Shown: positions 7,292 to 15,999, numbered from the stretch's first letter. The stretch is 37,645 bases of DNA from Coprothermobacterota bacterium (GCA_026389455.1 JAPLHV010000068.1:1-37645); one strand, 5' to 3'. The notes: a model not told the origin generated them from the sequence alone. Program-made: numbers and translations.

Positions 7292-7321
7292 AAAAAGCAG
7301 TGCCGCGCGGCACTGCTTTTT
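7292..7321. terminator. Perfect bidirectional terminator palindrome
   Basis: AAAAAGCAGTGCCGC (7292-7306) is the exact complement of 7307-7321, giving A5 on one side and T5 on the other. It ends the minus-strand iorA-iorB transcript and shields the molybdopterin lipoprotein gene downstream. Confidence 0.9.
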
Positions 7322-7339
7322 GATGAGGAACAGAGAGGG

Positions 7340-7903
7340 CTATTGTTGAATGGCGATGGCTTGGCGACCCAGCTCGAAGGCCTTCAGGTTCTCCTCCAGG
7401 AAGCGTTTTACGTTCTCTTCGATAACCTGGCGGAAGACCTCTGCCGGGAAAGGGAAGAAATGGCTGGCTGCCCCCAACAAGACGATGTTGGCGGACTGGA
7501 CGCTGCCTGCCTGCTTGGCCAATTCGGTGGCGGGGAGGAGGAAGAAGCCGTGCTTCCGTGCCTTGATCAAGATCTCTTCCTGGGAGAAGGAGACCGGGTT
7601 GGTAGCGAAGTTGCTGCTGGCGATGGCTTTCCCTATCGGGGCCAAGTATTGGATGTAACGCAGCGCTTCGACCGGCTCCAAGCCCAGCAAGATGTCGGCC
7701 GAGCCTTGCTCGATGAGCGGGCTCCAGACTGTTTCACCGATCCGCACCAGGGACTGCACTGACCCGCCTCGCTGGGCGAGTCCTTTGATCTCGGAGCGTT
7801 TCGCCTCCAGGCCTTGGCTGAGCGCTGCCTTGGCGATGAGGCCGGCCACCAGCAGGTTACCCTGGCCGCCCACCCCAGCGATGACGACATCTACCTTGTT
7901 CAT
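7340..7903 (-). CDS. iorB: Indolepyruvate:ferredoxin oxidoreductase, beta subunit
   Basis: The 187-residue protein begins DVVIAGVGGQGNLLVAGLIA, the gamma-type domain signature of 2-oxoacid:acceptor oxidoreductases, then KRSEIKGLAQRGGSVQSLVRIG and SADILLGLEPVEALR, all characteristic of IorB. With IorA it oxidatively decarboxylates arylpyruvates from aromatic amino acids to aryl-acetyl-CoA, reducing ferredoxin. Its ATG overlaps the end of iorA by four bases (ATGA), so translation is coupled. The order is iorA then iorB, as in most anaerobes. Confidence 0.95.
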   Translation of the reverse strand: MNKVDVVIAGVGGQGNLLVAGLIAKAALSQGLEAKRSEIKGLAQRGGSVQSLVRIGETVWSPLIEQGSADILLGLEPVEALRYIQYLAPIGKAIASSNFATNPVSFSQEEILIKARKHGFFLLPATELAKQAGSVQSANIVLLGAASHFFPFPAEVFRQVIEENVKRFLEENLKAFELGRQAIAIQQ

Positions 7904-9450
7904 GCGGCTTTCCTCCTTTTCCCCTCGGTCAGGCAGGGGGAGCGCGAGATCAGCGCCATCGGCCCCGGTTGGGCGTAGGCTTGGCGGAAGACCTCGTCCA
8001 ACTCAGCCTCCGGGTGGTAAGGATTGACCACTTGGAAGGGTACTCCAAGTCCGCCCAAGACTCTTTCCAAGGTTACCGGCGCCTTCCCATCGTTGTCCCA
8101 GGCAGGAGTGGGCTGACCCCCGGTCATGGCGGTGATCTCGTTGTCCAGGATCAAGACCAGCAGGTCGGCCCGGTTATGCACCGCATCGACCATTGGCGGC
8201 AGACCGGAGTGGAAGAAAGTGGAGTCGCCCAGCACGGCCACCGGTTTGATGCCGGAATAGGCCAAACCCAAGGCCATGCCGATGGAGGCGCCCATGCAGA
8301 CGATGGTATCGATCACTTCCAAGGGAGGAAAGGCGGCCAACGAGTAGCAGCCGATGTCGCCGGTTACCACTGGCGGAGCCAACCGCTTGAGGGCGGCGAA
8401 GGCCCGATTGTAGCCGCATCCCACACAGAAGCCGGGATAGCGGGGCGGCAGGCCAACCTCCGCCGGACGGTGGGAGTAGGGGAGGGAGAGCGCTTGAGCC
8501 ACCAGATCGGGGGTCATCTCCCACTCCCTGGGCAAGGTTCCGTCCAGCTTTCCGTGGACCTTGGGATCCAGTCGGGCGAGAGCCCGCTCTACCAGCGGTT
8601 CGCCTTCCTCTACGACGATGATCTCTTGGCAGTGCTCCAGGAAGCGCTTTAGCAGCGAGCGAGGAAGAGGGTAGGAGCCGATTTTGAGCAGGGAATCGGC
8701 GCCGTTCCAGTGTTCGCGAACGTGCGCATAGGCGACACCCGAGGCGATGATGCCGCGCTCCTTGGAGAGGAGGTGGATCTCATTGAAGGGCAGATCCTCG
8801 CTGATCGCTTCCAGCTCTCGTTGCCGGGCGTTCAGCTCCTTGTGGAGGAGCTTGGCGTGGGAGGGGACCACTACCCAGCGGCGGCGGTCATGCCGTAGGA
8901 GAGTCTCGTTGACCGGCCGGCGCGTGGAGTCGGTCGCAACCGAGCCCTCGCCGTAGCAAACACGGGTCACCAGACGTAAGAGGACGGGAAGGCGCAACCG
9001 CTCCGAGATCTCGAAAGCGGTCTGGGTCATGGTAAAGGCTTCCTGGGGATCGCTCGGCTCCAGGCAGAAGGTTTTAGCAAAGGCTGCCAGCAAGCGGGAG
9101 TCCTGCTCATTCTGCGAAGAGTACATGCTCGGGTCATCCCCCACAGCCAACACCAGTCCGCCGTTCACTCCGGTGAAAACACTGTTCACGAAGGGATCCA
9201 TGGCCACATTCAATCCGACATGTTTCATCGAGACCAAGGCGCGTTGGTTGGCGTAGGAGGCTCCGAGGGCCGTTTCATAGGCCACTTTCTCGTTGATGCA
9301 CCAGTAGATGGGAACCCCCGACCCGGATCGGCCGATGGCCTCTTGAATCTCCGAGGCCGGAGTCCCCGGATAGGCGGCGGAGAGACTACAGCCGGCCTGG
9401 ATCGCTCCCCAGGCCACAGCCTCGTCTCCGGTCCACAACTGTCTGCTCAT
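7900..9450 (-). CDS. iorA: Indolepyruvate:ferredoxin oxidoreductase, alpha subunit, without the C-terminal ferredoxin domain
   Basis: The 516-residue protein has the IorA order: pyrimidine-binding domain at the start (GDEAVAWGAIQAGC, YPGTPASEI), SMKHVGLNVAMDPF, the middle domain, then the thiamine-pyrophosphate domain with FCVGCGYN, GDIGCYSL, MGASIGMALGLA and VLGDSTFFHSGLPPM followed by ILDNEITAMTGGQ. It ends at SRSPCLTEGKRRKAA. Most IorA proteins run about 600 residues because a two-[4Fe-4S] ferredoxin-like domain follows; it is absent here and the stop overlaps iorB, so this is not a sequencing break. AAGGAG lies 8 bases before the ATG. Confidence 0.93.
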   Translation of the reverse strand: MSRQLWTGDEAVAWGAIQAGCSLSAAYPGTPASEIQEAIGRSGSGVPIYWCINEKVAYETALGASYANQRALVSMKHVGLNVAMDPFVNSVFTGVNGGLVLAVGDDPSMYSSQNEQDSRLLAAFAKTFCLEPSDPQEAFTMTQTAFEISERLRLPVLLRLVTRVCYGEGSVATDSTRRPVNETLLRHDRRRWVVVPSHAKLLHKELNARQRELEAISEDLPFNEIHLLSKERGIIASGVAYAHVREHWNGADSLLKIGSYPLPRSLLKRFLEHCQEIIVVEEGEPLVERALARLDPKVHGKLDGTLPREWEMTPDLVAQALSLPYSHRPAEVGLPPRYPGFCVGCGYNRAFAALKRLAPPVVTGDIGCYSLAAFPPLEVIDTIVCMGASIGMALGLAYSGIKPVAVLGDSTFFHSGLPPMVDAVHNRADLLVLILDNEITAMTGGQPTPAWDNDGKAPVTLERVLGGLGVPFQVVNPYHPEAELDEVFRQAYAQPGPMALISRSPCLTEGKRRKAA

Positions 9451-9757
9451 TGGCTCACTCCTTCTCTTTCTGGATACGTTGTTGTGAGTGACTCTCGCAA
9501 GTCAAGCCGGGATAAGTCTTGGCCCGGCGGGAACAGTTGGCGAGGGTGGGGATGAGTGGCGCTTATGTTCGAGCCTCTAGCGATCATCGCCTTGACTGTA
9601 GAGAAATCTCTTGCCAAAGGCAAGCTGAAGGATGCACAATGAGAACGAAGCGGGACGTACCGCTGTTGATGACGGTGCAGAGAGCCGGGAAGTCTCCGCT
9701 GCTCGTTGACTAAAGCAGATCTGTTGCTGCTGAAAGCTGCCAACGGAAGGAGGAACG
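9451..9757. other. Divergent intergenic region between iorA and the molybdenum hydroxylase operon
   Basis: No coding sequence is seen. On the minus strand TTGCCT (9618-9623) and TACAGT (9595-9600) with a 17-base spacer form a candidate iorA promoter. CTTGCC-AAA-GGCAAG near 9613-9627 is a small hairpin overlapping it. On the plus strand GGAAGGAGG lies just before the start at 9758. A GCAGAGAGCCGG stretch around 9680 recalls a T-box but the antiterminator motif is lacking (see rejected items). Confidence 0.4.
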
Positions 9758-10600
9758 ATGCTCAAGCAGGTAGTCGACTACTTTAGCCCCACTGGCTTGG
9801 GGGAGGCCGTAGCCCTTCTCCGTCAATTCCCGGGGGAAGCAGCCCTGGTGGGGGGCGGCTTGGATCTCTCCTGGAGGCCGCGCAAGCACGCCCGGGCGCT
9901 GATTGGCTTGGATCGGCTGGCGCTGACCTACCAGGAACCTCGTGAGAAAGGCTTGGCCATCGGCGCAACCACCACTCTCCTCCAGATGGTTGAGTCACCC
10001 CTCTTGGCTGCGTACCAGGGCGGATTCCTGCCGCGCGTTCTAAACCGCGTTGCCACCTCTCTCCTGCGTGGGATGATCACCATCGGCGGGGCATTGGTAC
10101 GAGCCTACCCCTGGGCTGACCTGCCTTGCCTCTTCCTCGGTTTGGAGGCGCAGGTCGTCCTTTACGACGGGAACGACCGCCTGCTCTCCCTTGCCGACTA
10201 CTACGCTGACCGCTCCCTGCGCGGGCCGGATGGCCCGCTCTTGCGCGAATTATTATTGCCACCACTGGAAGGGAGCCGGATCGCCTACCAGCGCTTCACC
10301 CGCACGGCAGTAGATATCCCACTCTTGAACCAGCTCTTGCACATACGATGGGAAGAGAGCCGCGTAGCCGAGGCGTGCGTTTGGCTGGGCGCCCGTCCCG
10401 GCGCAGCTCAGCGGGTGACCGAGGTAGAGACGCTGCTGGTGGGCAGCAGCCTAACCGGGGAGGAGCGCGAGCAGGCTGTAGTCCGGATGCGCGAGCAAGC
10501 CGAGGTAGAGAGCGACCTTCGCTTGAGCGCCGATTACCGCCGCCATCTAGCTGGAGCGCTGCTGCGACGAAATCTCGAGGAGGTGGCCGATGCTGCTTGA
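9758..10600 (+). CDS. Molybdenum hydroxylase, FAD-binding subunit (CoxM/XdhB type)
   Basis: The 280-residue protein matches the FAD-binding subunit of the xanthine dehydrogenase/CO dehydrogenase family: YFSPTGLGEAVALL at the start, ALVGGGLDL for the flavin ADP loop, LAIGATTTL, and LLRGMITIGGALVRAYPWADLPC in the position of the usual R-N-x-(A/G)-T-(I/L)-GGN-(I/L)-(C/A)-x-A-x-P-x-(A/G)-D (split here as LLRGMITIGG and AYPWADLP). The C-terminal CO dehydrogenase flavoprotein domain follows (TRTAVDIPLLNQ). It passes electrons from the 2Fe-2S subunit to an acceptor. AAGGAGG lies 6 bases before the ATG. It is the first gene of the three-gene operon and overlaps the next. Confidence 0.9.
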   Translation: MLKQVVDYFSPTGLGEAVALLRQFPGEAALVGGGLDLSWRPRKHARALIGLDRLALTYQEPREKGLAIGATTTLLQMVESPLLAAYQGGFLPRVLNRVATSLLRGMITIGGALVRAYPWADLPCLFLGLEAQVVLYDGNDRLLSLADYYADRSLRGPDGPLLRELLLPPLEGSRIAYQRFTRTAVDIPLLNQLLHIRWEESRVAEACVWLGARPGAAQRVTEVETLLVGSSLTGEEREQAVVRMREQAEVESDLRLSADYRRHLAGALLRRNLEEVADAA

Positions 10601-11111
10601 CTTTGTACTGAACGGGATAGAGACATCCTGGAGCGTCCACCCGGGAGAGAGCCTCTTTGAGGCTCTGCGACGCCATGGGCGCCTGGAAGTGAAGGGCAAC
10701 AACTGCGGCAACGGGGAATGCGGCGCCTGCACTGTCCTCTTGGAAGGAGTGCCGATCCCCTCGTGCGCCTTGCTGGCTGGTCGAGCCGCGGGGAAGCGAG
10801 TGGAAACGGTCTCCTCGCTGGGGACTCTGGAACATCTTCACCCCCTGCAGCAAGCCTTCCTGGAGCATAGTGCCGTCCAGTGCGGCTACTGTGTGCCTGG
10901 CATCCTGCTTTCAATGAAGGCGCTTCTGGCAAGAGAATCGACTCCCAGCCGGGAGAAGATTGCAATCGCTTTGTCGGGCCACCTCTGCCGTTGCACCGGT
11001 TATCTACAGCAGATCGAAGCAGTGGAAGCGCTGGGATCGTCGCACCCCAGTGCGGCAGAAACGAACGCTGCCAATTGCCAGGATCGGGAAGGAGACACCG
11101 ATGGACGCTAA
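10590..11111 (+). CDS. Molybdenum hydroxylase, 2Fe-2S subunit (CoxS/XdhC type)
   Basis: The 173-residue protein has both iron-sulphur domains: a plant-type ferredoxin cluster (NCGNGECGACTV, Cys39, 44, 47, with Cys59) and the family-specific helical cluster (CGYC at 98-101 and CRC at 133-135). The conserved protein ends about residue 147 (EAVEAL). The rest (GSSHPSAAETNAANCQ and on) is not family sequence: codons 148-156 are a REP-like element (11031-11057). The start overlaps the FAD gene by 11 bases behind an AGGAGG, and the end overlaps the Mo subunit gene, so the three are translationally coupled. Confidence 0.93.
   Translation: MLLDFVLNGIETSWSVHPGESLFEALRRHGRLEVKGNNCGNGECGACTVLLEGVPIPSCALLAGRAAGKRVETVSSLGTLEHLHPLQQAFLEHSAVQCGYCVPGILLSMKALLARESTPSREKIAIALSGHLCRCTGYLQQIEAVEALGSSHPSAAETNAANCQDREGDTDGR
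11031..11057 (+). repeat. REP-like hairpin element, copy 4, inside a coding sequence
   Basis: CTGGGATCGT is followed by CGCACCCCAGTGCGGCA, matching the consensus except at two or three bases of the left arm. It encodes residues 148-156 of the 2Fe-2S subunit, past the last conserved residue, and lies about 45 bases upstream of the start of the Mo subunit. Confidence 0.75.
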
Positions 11112-13410
11112 ACGCAGCGTCGGCGCCAGCCCGATCAAGATCGACGGCCCTTCGTTGGTCACCGGCCAATCCGTCTACGCAGACGATATCCAGCTTCCCG
11201 GCCTGCTCTACGGTAAGATCCTGCACAGCCCGTTTGCTCACGCCCGAATCGAGGAGATCAATACGGCCAAGGCCGAAAAGCTCCATGGGGTGGCCCTGGT
11301 GCTGGACCACCGCTCGGTTCCTCGTAAGGCTTATACCACGGCCGGCCAAGGGTACCCCGAGCCGTCCCCCTACGACAACTTCATCTTCGACCACACCGTT
11401 CGTTTCATCGGAGACCGGGTCGCGGTGGTCTTTGCCGATTCGTTGGAGGAGGCCGAGGAAGGTCTTTCCTTGATCGAGGTGCGCTACCACGAGCTGCCCG
11501 CCGTCTTCGACCCAGCCGAGGCACGCCGTCCCGGTGCGCCGCGGGTGCATGAAGAGCCGGAGATCCAGGGCGCTTTCGACCCAGCGCGGAACCTGGTCAC
11601 TCATCTCGACCTGGAGATCGGCGCGGTGGAGGAGGCTTTGGCTCTCGCCCCTGTCCGCGTGAAGGGAACCTGGTCGACCCCCTTTTATCAGCATGTGCCG
11701 ATGGAGACGCATATCACCCTTTCCTGGCTGGATGAGCGAGGCCGTTTAGTTCTGCGCACTTCCACCCAAGTGCCATTCCATGTCCGCCGCATCTTGTCTC
11801 GTATCCTGGACCTTCCCTTGTGGAAGATTCGAGTGATCAAGCCCCGCATCGGTGGCGGTTTCGGCGGCAAACAGGAAGTGCTGCTGGAGGATCTCTGCGC
11901 CTTGGCCACGCTGCGGACCGGCCGGCCGGCGCGGATTGAGCTGACCCGAGAAGAGGAATTCGTCTCTTCCCGCCTGATGCACCCGATGGATGTGCGCGTC
12001 CGACTCGGCGCGGGGCGAGATGGGATCCTGCAAGTTCTTGAAATGGAGATCTTATCTAACACCGGCGCTTACGGGACGCACGGAGCCACCATTTTCTTCA
12101 ATGCCGGCAGCAAGACCCTGCCGCTCTATAATAAGGCAGAGCACGTCCGCTTTGCCGGCGACGTGGTCTATACCAACTTGCCGGTGCCGGGCGCCTACCG
12201 CGGTTACGGCGCCACCGAGGGATATTTCGCCTTGGAGTGCGCCATGGATGAGTTGGCCGGCCGGCTGGGGCTCGACCCCCTAGAGTTGCGCCGCCGAAAC
12301 CACATTCGCTCCGGGGAGAGTTCTCCCATCTTCCGCAAGCTGGGGGAAGGCCGCGAGGGGGTACCCCAGATCATCGCCAGTTGCGGCTTGGAGGAATGCA
12401 TTGAACTCGGCCGGAGGGCCATCGGCTGGGACGAGAAGCGCAGTCGACCTCGACAGGTGGGGTCACACACTTTCCGCGGCCTGGGGATGGGGATCTTTAT
12501 GCAAGGATCGGCCATCCCCTTGGTTGATATGGCCGCCGCAACCATGCGTATGAACGAGGACGGTTCCTTCCAGCTTTTCATCGGCGCCACCGACATCGGC
12601 ACCGGTTCAGATACGATCCTTGCCCAGATCGCCGCCGAAGTCTTATCTGTGCCATTAGAGCGTTTCGTAGTCACATCCTCGGACACCGATCTAACCCCCT
12701 TCGACAAAGGAGCTTACGCCTCCAGCACGACCTTTCTCTCCGGGGAAGCGGTGCGCAAATGCGCTCTGGCGTTAGGTGAGAAGATTCTGGCGGTGGCCGC
12801 CGTTCTCCTCAGCGAGCCGACGGAGGAGCTCCTGTTGGTGGAAGGAGTCGCTCGTTCCACCGCCACGGGAAAACAAGTAACCTTGGAGGAGATCGGGATG
12901 CGCTGTTTTTACTTGGCCGGGCAGCAGCAGTTGGAGGCTTCCGCTTCGCACGTCTCCGAAGTCTCTCCGCCGCCCTTCTCGGCTCATTTCGCCGAGGTGG
13001 AAGTGGATACCGAGACAGGTTGCATCAAACCACTGCGTTATGTAGCGGCCGTGGATTGCGGTCAACCCATTCACCCTGGGCAAGCTCGCGGCCAAATAAT
13101 AGGCGCCTTGGTCAACGGCCTGGGCTTCGCCCTCAGCGAGGAGCTTCGTTTTTCACCGCGGGGCGCAGCCCTCAATCCCAACTTCTTCGATTACAAGATT
13201 CCCACATCTCTTGATTTGCCTGAGATCGAGACTATTTTCGTCCATACGGAGGAGCCCTCCGGCCCGTTCGGCGCAAAAAGCGTGGGAGAGATCTGCATCA
13301 ACGGCCCAATGCCGGTCATTGCCAACGCTGTCTACGACGCGGTCGGGATCCAATTGAAACGAGCTCCATTCACCCCGGAGTCGGTGCTGCGTCTCTTGGG
13401 AAAGCTGTGA
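11101..13410 (+). CDS. Molybdenum hydroxylase, molybdopterin-binding catalytic subunit (xanthine dehydrogenase family)
   Basis: A 769-residue subunit. The N-terminal a/b hammerhead domain (SPIKIDGPSLVTGQSVYADD, KILHSPFAHARI) is followed by the molybdopterin domains with IGGGFGGK (about 250-256), GAYRGYGATEGYFALE (about 364 on) and, near the end, GPFGAKSVGE (721-730), whose Glu730 is the expected catalytic base. GAYRGYGA places it with the xanthine/nicotinate dehydrogenase branch; CO dehydrogenase has AYxCSFR at that site. The ATG at 11101 is preceded by AAGGAG and aligns with the usual N-terminus; earlier in-frame codons overlap the 2Fe-2S gene and are not needed. Purine or N-heterocycle hydroxylation is likely, the exact substrate unknown. 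Nearby hpt and folate genes are compatible with purine use. Confidence 0.92.
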   Translation: MDAKRSVGASPIKIDGPSLVTGQSVYADDIQLPGLLYGKILHSPFAHARIEEINTAKAEKLHGVALVLDHRSVPRKAYTTAGQGYPEPSPYDNFIFDHTVRFIGDRVAVVFADSLEEAEEGLSLIEVRYHELPAVFDPAEARRPGAPRVHEEPEIQGAFDPARNLVTHLDLEIGAVEEALALAPVRVKGTWSTPFYQHVPMETHITLSWLDERGRLVLRTSTQVPFHVRRILSRILDLPLWKIRVIKPRIGGGFGGKQEVLLEDLCALATLRTGRPARIELTREEEFVSSRLMHPMDVRVRLGAGRDGILQVLEMEILSNTGAYGTHGATIFFNAGSKTLPLYNKAEHVRFAGDVVYTNLPVPGAYRGYGATEGYFALECAMDELAGRLGLDPLELRRRNHIRSGESSPIFRKLGEGREGVPQIIASCGLEECIELGRRAIGWDEKRSRPRQVGSHTFRGLGMGIFMQGSAIPLVDMAAATMRMNEDGSFQLFIGATDIGTGSDTILAQIAAEVLSVPLERFVVTSSDTDLTPFDKGAYASSTTFLSGEAVRKCALALGEKILAVAAVLLSEPTEELLLVEGVARSTATGKQVTLEEIGMRCFYLAGQQQLEASASHVSEVSPPPFSAHFAEVEVDTETGCIKPLRYVAAVDCGQPIHPGQARGQIIGALVNGLGFALSEELRFSPRGAALNPNFFDYKIPTSLDLPEIETIFVHTEEPSGPFGAKSVGEICINGPMPVIANAVYDAVGIQLKRAPFTPESVLRLLGKL

Positions 13411-13414
13411 CGAG

Positions 13415-13861
13415 ATGAACGGAGAAACCCAACCGCCGCGTTTAGACAACACCCCTCGTTTTGCTAGAGGGCAGGTCTGGCTAAATTTGCTGCTGGTTGC
13501 CCTGCTGGGCCTTCTGGTTCTCTCCGGCTACGCGCTTTACCAACGCTACACTGGCTATGTCGAGGCGCGAGAGTCACTTTCCCAGGTCGAGCAGGAGCGG
13601 TTCTCCCAAGAAGAGGCCTTCAATGCCCTACAGATTCGCGCCGAGGAGGCTGAGTCACCCTTCCAGATGGAGCAGGTTGCCCGGAACGAGCTTGGGATGC
13701 TCAGACCGGGGGATACCGTCTTTCGTCTCTCCCCGGAACTGCTCAACTCCATTACTCCATCTGAACCGGCCGCCTCGATCCCCCAGCGGCAAGGAATCCT
13801 AGGCTGGCTGGAGCAGACCTGGCAGGTCGTGGCTGACTTCTTCCGATCGCTCTTGCGTTAG
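13415..13861 (+). CDS. divIC: Septum formation initiator (DivIC/FtsB family)
   Basis: The 148-residue bitopic protein has a charged cytoplasmic tail, one membrane helix (about 22-42, WLNLLLVALLGLLVLSGYAL) and an extracytoplasmic coiled coil (about 48-85, ESLSQVEQERFSQEEAFNAL), then VARNELGMLRPGDTVFRL, the conserved E-x-x-AR-x-x-LGM-x-x-PGE-x-x-(Y/F)-x-(L/V) end of the DivIC family. In complex with FtsL and DivIB/FtsQ it supports division septum assembly. It is four bases downstream of the Mo subunit stop but belongs with the tRNA-tilS-ftsH block by conserved order. Confidence 0.88.
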   Translation: MNGETQPPRLDNTPRFARGQVWLNLLLVALLGLLVLSGYALYQRYTGYVEARESLSQVEQERFSQEEAFNALQIRAEEAESPFQMEQVARNELGMLRPGDTVFRLSPELLNSITPSEPAASIPQRQGILGWLEQTWQVVADFFRSLLR

Positions 13862-13872
13862 GAAACCTGTCC

Positions 13873-13901
13873 TTGACCCCCGCCCAGTTTCGGCATAAGA
13901 T
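13873..13901 (+). promoter_or_regulatory. Sigma-A type promoter for the tRNA-Met pair
   Basis: TTGACC (13873-13878), a 17-base spacer and TAAGAT (13896-13901) lie 11 bases before the first tRNA nucleotide. Four of six bases match at -10 and five of six at -35. Confidence 0.8.
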
Positions 13902-13912
13902 AGACTTGTTGG

Positions 13913-13989
<77 letters not shown>

Positions 13990-13999
13990 ATTTTTTTTT

Positions 14000-14076
14000 G
14001 GCGGCGTAGCTCAGTTGGTCAGAGCAAGCGGCTCATACCCGCTGCGTCCGGGGTTCGAATCCCTGCGCCGCCACCA
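14000..14076 (+). tRNA. Elongator tRNA-Met (CAU)
   Basis: The 77-nucleotide cloverleaf has acceptor GGCGGCG/CGCCGCC with encoded CCA, anticodon stem GCGG/CCGC and loop CTCATAC. The body resembles Bacillota elongator tRNA-Met (GGCGGYGTAGCTCAG start). The CAU anticodon would also fit tRNA-Ile2, which needs the lysidine made by TilS, encoded next; the acceptor and anticodon-stem sequence make Met the better call. Confidence 0.9.
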
Positions 14077-14084
14077 CTAAGAAG

Positions 14085-15464
14085 ATGGCGCCAAGATCCT
14101 CTTTTTTGTGCAAGCTGACGGCTTCTCTTCGACAAATTCCCCCATTGCGAGCAAATCCGCATTTGGTCGTTGGTGTTTCGGGGGGGGCGGATTCATGCGC
14201 CCTGCTCCTTTCTCTCGCCGAGACGGGCCGCTTTCCCCTCTCGGTAGCCCATTTCCAACACGGGCTACACCCCGGCGAGGAAGGTGACTATCTTTTCGTC
14301 AAGGCTCTTGCTGAACGCCTTGGTCTGTCTTGTGCTCTCGGTCGCGGCGAGGTGCGGGAACGTCGCCATCGAGAGGGGCTTTCCCTCGAGGAAGCCGCTC
14401 GAGCTGAGCGGTTTCGTTTTTTGGAGGATCTGCGGTGTAGCCTCGGAGCTGAGTGGATTGTCCTCGGCCACACCGCCGACGACCAGGTCGAGACGATCTT
14501 GCTGCGCTTGCTGCGAGGAGCAGGTTTGTCTGGGTTGAAGGGAATTACACTCTGCGATCAGGAACGCCGCGTCCTTCATCCCTTGCTGAGCCATTGGCGG
14601 CGGGAAACAGTTCAGTACTGTCAGCGGCGCGGCTTGGAGCCTCGCCAAGACCCCAGCAACAGCGACTTGGCCATCCCCCGTAATTTCCTCCGCGAGGAGG
14701 TCCTGCCGCTCTTGGAGAGGCGCTTCCCGGGATGCAAGCAAGCCATGGTGAGAAGCAGCGACATTCTGGCGGGAGAGGAGGAATACCTGTTAGGGCAAAG
14801 CCGGCAGGTTGTTCGGAGCTTCTGCCGGCAGGAGGGAGAGGACGTGCGCCTGGCTGATGGGATCCGAGGGTTGCCCACGGCGCTGGCCCGGCGGGTGCTG
14901 CTGAATGCCCTGCAGGAGTGCAAAGGGGAGACCTCCTTTCAGGAGGAGGAAGCGGTGCGACTGCTGCTGACTGGAGAGACCGGTCGAAGCGCCGATCTTA
15001 AAGGTGGCTGGCGGGCGCTGCGCAGCGGCGACGGTGTTGTCCTGACGCGAAAGAAGCCGGTCTCGCTCTCTCCCAACGCTTTTCAGGCGCCTCTTCAAAT
15101 CCCGGGGCGAACTGTTTTACCGGACAGCCGGATGGTGCTGGCCGGCTGGATCCCCTGTCGCGAGATCCATCTTGGCGGCCCCGGCTCTATCCTACGACCC
15201 GAGGCGGCAAGCGGCAGCCTGCGCTTCTGGCAGCCCGGGGATCGATTTCAGCCACTCGGTTTCCCCCACGAGCGCAAGTTGCAGGATTTCTTTACCGACC
15301 GCAAAGTTCCGCGCCTTGTGCGGAGGCGAGTTCCGCTCTTGATCTGCGAGGAGGAAGTGGCTTGTCTGGTCGGGATGGCTGTAAGTGAGCGCTGGAAATT
15401 GGAGGAACATCACGTGCAGGCCTTGTACCTTCGCATTGAAGAAAAGGAGGAAGACGATGCTTGA
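14085..15464 (+). CDS. tilS: tRNA(Ile)-lysidine synthase
   Basis: The 459-residue protein has the N-type ATP pyrophosphatase P-loop SGGADS (32-37), HFQHGLHPGEE, the EEAARAERFRFL and LGHTADDQVETILLRLLRG stretches typical of TilS, RNFLREEVLPLLE, and a C-terminal domain with FWQPGDRFQPLG and KLQDFFTDRKVPRLVRRRVP (split here). It converts C34 of the CAU-anticodon tRNA-Ile to lysidine so that it reads AUA. It starts 8 bases after tRNA-Met and overlaps hpt by eight bases. The Shine-Dalgarno is weak (AAGAAG). Confidence 0.95.
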   Translation: MAPRSSFLCKLTASLRQIPPLRANPHLVVGVSGGADSCALLLSLAETGRFPLSVAHFQHGLHPGEEGDYLFVKALAERLGLSCALGRGEVRERRHREGLSLEEAARAERFRFLEDLRCSLGAEWIVLGHTADDQVETILLRLLRGAGLSGLKGITLCDQERRVLHPLLSHWRRETVQYCQRRGLEPRQDPSNSDLAIPRNFLREEVLPLLERRFPGCKQAMVRSSDILAGEEEYLLGQSRQVVRSFCRQEGEDVRLADGIRGLPTALARRVLLNALQECKGETSFQEEEAVRLLLTGETGRSADLKGGWRALRSGDGVVLTRKKPVSLSPNAFQAPLQIPGRTVLPDSRMVLAGWIPCREIHLGGPGSILRPEAASGSLRFWQPGDRFQPLGFPHERKLQDFFTDRKVPRLVRRRVPLLICEEEVACLVGMAVSERWKLEEHHVQALYLRIEEKEEDDA

Positions 15465-15999
15465 TGAACTAGAACGAACGCTGTTTGACGAGGAGAGGAT
15501 CCGGACGCGGATCGCAGATATGGGGCGGCAGATCGCCCGAGACTACAGGGAGGACAAGCTGCTGCTGATCGGGGTATTAAAAGGAGCTTTCATCTTTTTG
15601 GCTGACCTGGTGCGGGCCATTTCCATCCCGGTGGGGATCGACTTCGTCGGGGTCTCCAGCTACGGGACTCACACCAAGAGCACCGGTGTGGTGAGGATCG
15701 TCAAAGACCTCGACGCACCCATTGCCGGGAACAATGTCCTGGTGGTGGAGGATATCGTCGACACCGGCCTCACGCTCTCTTATCTAGCCACTCTCTTCCG
15801 CGAGAGGGGCCCGAAGAGCCTTCGGATCTGCACTTTTCTGGACAAACCGGAGCGGCGCGAGATTCCCTTGGCGGTGGATTACGTCGGCTTCACCATCCCC
15901 AACGAGTTCGTCGTCGGTTACGGACTCGACTACAATGGGCGCTACCGCAACCTGCCGATCGTGGCTACGCTGAAACCCAGCGTCTATTCAAAATCCTAG
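15457..15999 (+). CDS. hpt: Hypoxanthine phosphoribosyltransferase
   Basis: The 180-residue enzyme contains the PRPP-binding loop VLVVEDIVDTGLTL (residues 94-107), LLIGVLKGAFIFLADL near the N-terminus, and the C-terminal YVGFTIPNEFVVGYGLDYN base-binding segment of HPRT. It salvages hypoxanthine and guanine to IMP and GMP. The start at 15457 follows AAGGAGG; an in-frame codon upstream lies inside tilS and gives non-family sequence. The tilS-hpt-ftsH order is conserved across Bacillota. Confidence 0.96.
   Translation: MLDELERTLFDEERIRTRIADMGRQIARDYREDKLLLIGVLKGAFIFLADLVRAISIPVGIDFVGVSSYGTHTKSTGVVRIVKDLDAPIAGNNVLVVEDIVDTGLTLSYLATLFRERGPKSLRICTFLDKPERREIPLAVDYVGFTIPNEFVVGYGLDYNGRYRNLPIVATLKPSVYSKS

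Noticed and set aside
9600-9757. Possible T-box riboswitch upstream of the molybdenum hydroxylase operon (GCAGAGAGCCGG)
   Set aside because: The antiterminator signature AGGGTGGNACCGCG and a terminator hairpin are missing, and the downstream genes are not amino-acid genes. At best a chance match or remnant.
14000-14076. tRNA-Ile2 (lysidine-modified CAU) instead of tRNA-Met
   Set aside because: It lies next to tilS, but the acceptor stem GGCGGCG and the anticodon-stem sequence are those of elongator tRNA-Met in Bacillota.
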